Shown here in pieces: positions 4,538-5,990 of a stretch of 5,990 nucleotides of DNA (position 1 is its first letter; each line of letters opens with the position of its first letter). The stretch is from contig VBGU01000392.1 of the NCBI GenBank assembly GCA_005881085.1, positions 1 to 5,990 on the forward strand. Direction: 5' to 3'. Both the position numbers and the translations under genes were made by a program. Origin of the DNA: Chloroflexota bacterium. Its GTDB lineage: Bacteria; Chloroflexota; Limnocylindria; P2-11E. Below the pieces are notes generated by a model, which had not been told where the DNA came from, ran no database searches, and saw only the letters and a program-made list of their open reading frames with translations.

Positions 4538-5990
4538 TGGGGGAGCCGCGTCTTACGGAGCTGCCCGCGCGGTACAACGCCGCCGAGACGTTCATCGATT
4601 CGCACCGCGGCGTCCGCGAGTCAGCCGTCGCGATCCGCTGCCAGGGAACGAGCGTCACCTACGGCGAGCTCGCCGCGAACGTCGACCGCTGCGGGAACGC
4701 ATTGCGCGAGCTCGGGATCGGGCTCGAGCAGCGCGTCCTCATCCTGTGCGTCGATTCGCCGGCGTTCGTCTACGCGTTCTTCGGCGCGATCAAGATCGGC
4801 GCAGTGCCCGTCCCGACCAACACGCTCCTCACGCCGCGCGATCTCGCATACGTACTGAATGACAGCCGCGCCGTCGCTGTCGTCGTCTCGGCCCCGCTCC
4901 TCCCGAAGGTCCTCGAGATCCGAAAAGATGTGCCGCGCCTCAAGCACGTCATCGTCGCGGGCGGTGACGAAGCGCTTGGGGCCCCTACCCCATCAGGGGC
5001 CCCTACCCCTGGGGTGCTCTCCCTCGAGAAGCTCCTCGCAGCAGCGAGCGATGAGCTCTCGCCGGCCGACACGACACCCGACGACCCGTGCTTCTGGCTC
5101 TATTCATCGGGCACGACGGGTTTCCCGAAGGGCGCCGTGCACCTGCAGCACGACATGGTCTATTGCGCCGACACCTACGGCGCGCAGGTCCTGCGCACGA
5201 CCGAGGACGATCGGCATTTCACCGTCTCTCCCTTATTCCACGCGTACGGTCTCGGGAACGGCGTGTTCTTTCCGTTCGCGGTAGGCGCGTCGAGCGTGTA
5301 CAAGCCGGAGCGCGCGACTCCCGATCTCGTGTACTCGCTCATCACGCAGGAGAAACCGACCATCCTCTTTACCGCGCCGACGTTCTACGCCGCTCTGCTC
5401 GCGTACCCCGAGCAAGACTTCAAATACGACCTCTCGTCACTGCGGATCTGCGTGAGCGCCGGCGAGGCACTGCCGAAGACGCTCTTCGATCAGTGGAAGA
5501 AGCGGTTCGGGCTCGAGATCCTCGACGGCATCGGCGCGACCGAGATGCTCCACATCTTCATCTCCAATTACCCCGGCAAGGCGAAGGGCGGCACGAGCGG
5601 CACGCCGGTGCCCGGATACCGCGCGAAGATCGTGGACGACGATGGCGTCGAGCTGAGCAAGGGCGAGATCGGAAATCTGTGGGTCTCGGGCGACTCATGC
5701 GCGGCCTACTACTGGAACAAGCACGAGAAATCCAAAGCCGCGTTCAAGGGCGAGTGGTACGTCACCGGCGACAAGTACCACCTCGACGCGGACGGTTACT
5801 ACACCTACGAGGGCCGTGGCGACGACATGCTCAAGGTCTCGGGGCAATGGGTCTCGCCGGCCGAGGTCGAGGCCGTGTTGATGGAGCACCCCGCGGTGCT
5901 CGAGTGCGGCGTGGTCGGCGCGAAAGACAAGGACGAGCTCGTCAAGCCGAAGGCCTTCGTGCTGCTCAAGAACGGCAAGAAGCCATCGGA
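4537..5990 (+). CDS. Benzoate-CoA ligase family adenylate-forming enzyme, 3'-truncated by window edge
   Basis: The enzyme activates a carboxylic acid, probably benzoate or a related aromatic acid, to its CoA thioester through an acyl-AMP intermediate. GTG 4537 gives VGEPRLTELPARYNAAETF, the usual benzoate-CoA-ligase N-terminus. There are 484 codons visible; family length of about 520-530 means about 40 C-terminal residues are missing, including the expected catalytic lysine. Landmarks are the P-loop YSSGTTGFPKG (189-199), FHAYGLGNG in the substrate-pocket region, DGIGATEMLHIF (330 onward), YVTGD with Asp412, and the hinge region GRGDDMLKVSGQWVSPAEVE beginning at Arg427. GATEMLH and AYGLGN favour the benzoate/hydroxybenzoate branch over fatty-acyl or acetate ligases. 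Residues 148-159 (GAPTPSGAPTPG) are encoded by a short DNA repeat, in a loop between HVIVAGGDEAL and the linker to the P-loop. The exact substrate is inference. It may work with the CoA-transferases upstream. Confidence 0.93.
   Translation, partial: MGEPRLTELPARYNAAETFIDSHRGVRESAVAIRCQGTSVTYGELAANVDRCGNALRELGIGLEQRVLILCVDSPAFVYAFFGAIKIGAVPVPTNTLLTPRDLAYVLNDSRAVAVVVSAPLLPKVLEIRKDVPRLKHVIVAGGDEALGAPTPSGAPTPGVLSLEKLLAAASDELSPADTTPDDPCFWLYSSGTTGFPKGAVHLQHDMVYCADTYGAQVLRTTEDDRHFTVSPLFHAYGLGNGVFFPFAVGASSVYKPERATPDLVYSLITQEKPTILFTAPTFYAALLAYPEQDFKYDLSSLRICVSAGEALPKTLFDQWKKRFGLEILDGIGATEMLHIFISNYPGKAKGGTSGTPVPGYRAKIVDDDGVELSKGEIGNLWVSGDSCAAYYWNKHEKSKAAFKGEWYVTGDKYHLDADGYYTYEGRGDDMLKVSGQWVSPAEVEAVLMEHPAVLECGVVGAKDKDELVKPKAFVLLKNGKKPS
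4978..5009 (+). repeat. GGGGCCCCTACCCC doublet, copy B (two perfect units, inside the ligase gene)
   Basis: Two identical 14-base units (4978-4991 and 4996-5009) are separated by atca, giving an 18-base period. In the ligase frame they read GAPTPS-GAPTPG, two hexapeptide repeats, with no stop or frameshift. AGGGGCCCCT (4995-5004) is a perfect 10-base palindrome, and CCCC-atca-GGGG can form a small hairpin. The second unit matches the second unit of copy A base for base. Confidence 0.8.

Noticed and set aside
3981..4658. 225-codon open frame on the - strand opposite the transporter and ligase start
   Set aside because: No recognisable domain, and it covers two well-supported + strand genes; explained by third-position GC bias.
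4978..5015. Intrinsic terminator from the CCCC/GGGG hairpin
   Set aside because: There is no U tract, the stem is only four bases, and it is inside an uninterrupted coding sequence with conserved motifs downstream.
1..5990. CRISPR array, tRNA, rRNA, insertion sequence or toxin-antitoxin system
   Set aside because: No spaced identical repeats beyond the two doublets, no cloverleaf or rRNA segments, no transposase motif, and nearly all sequence is accounted for by metabolic and transport genes.

Overview
The window is a dense, single-strand stretch of a very GC-rich bacterial chromosome. All recognisable genes lie on the + strand with almost no intergenic space, and no gap exceeds 300 bases. 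Codons end almost always in G or C, and GTG is a frequent likely start. A type 2 isopentenyl-diphosphate isomerase, tandem class III CoA-transferases and a benzoate-type CoA ligase suggest an environmental heterotroph, perhaps Chloroflexota or another high-GC Terrabacterial lineage. That placement is inference; there is no marker gene here.

Layout. (1) 1-1011: 3' part of a class III (CaiB/BaiF) CoA-transferase, cut by the window edge. (2) 1008-2240: a second, complete CaiB/BaiF CoA-transferase, overlapping the first by ATGA. (3) About 2274-3353: type 2 isopentenyl-diphosphate delta-isomerase, whose N-terminus has no usable in-frame start codon. (4) 3356-3599: a small GST/glutaredoxin-like thioredoxin-fold gene that appears frameshifted. 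(5) 3600-4508: a cation diffusion facilitator with a GTG start directly after the previous stop. (6) 4537-5990+: a benzoate-CoA-ligase-type adenylate-forming enzyme, cut by the right edge.

Function. The CoA-transferase pair and the ligase both make acyl-CoA thioesters, which fits activation of an aromatic or other organic acid. The isomerase (isoprenoid precursors), thioredoxin-fold gene and metal exporter look like housekeeping neighbours in the same transcriptional run. I cannot link them into one pathway from sequence alone.

The most unusual signal is a short G/C-block repeat, GGGGCCCCTACCCC, found twice as an 18-base-period doublet. One copy lies at the junction between the second CoA-transferase and the isomerase, where the isomerase start should be. 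The other is inside the ligase and adds an in-frame GAPTPSGAPTPG loop. The period is a multiple of three and both copies can read the same hexapeptide, so this resembles a small element tolerated inside coding sequence. At the isomerase, a single-base change or a -1 slip on the C5 tract at the end of the repeat would join an upstream ATG (2224) to the isomerase frame. The isomerase also has Glu where the family normally has a conserved catalytic-region Gln.
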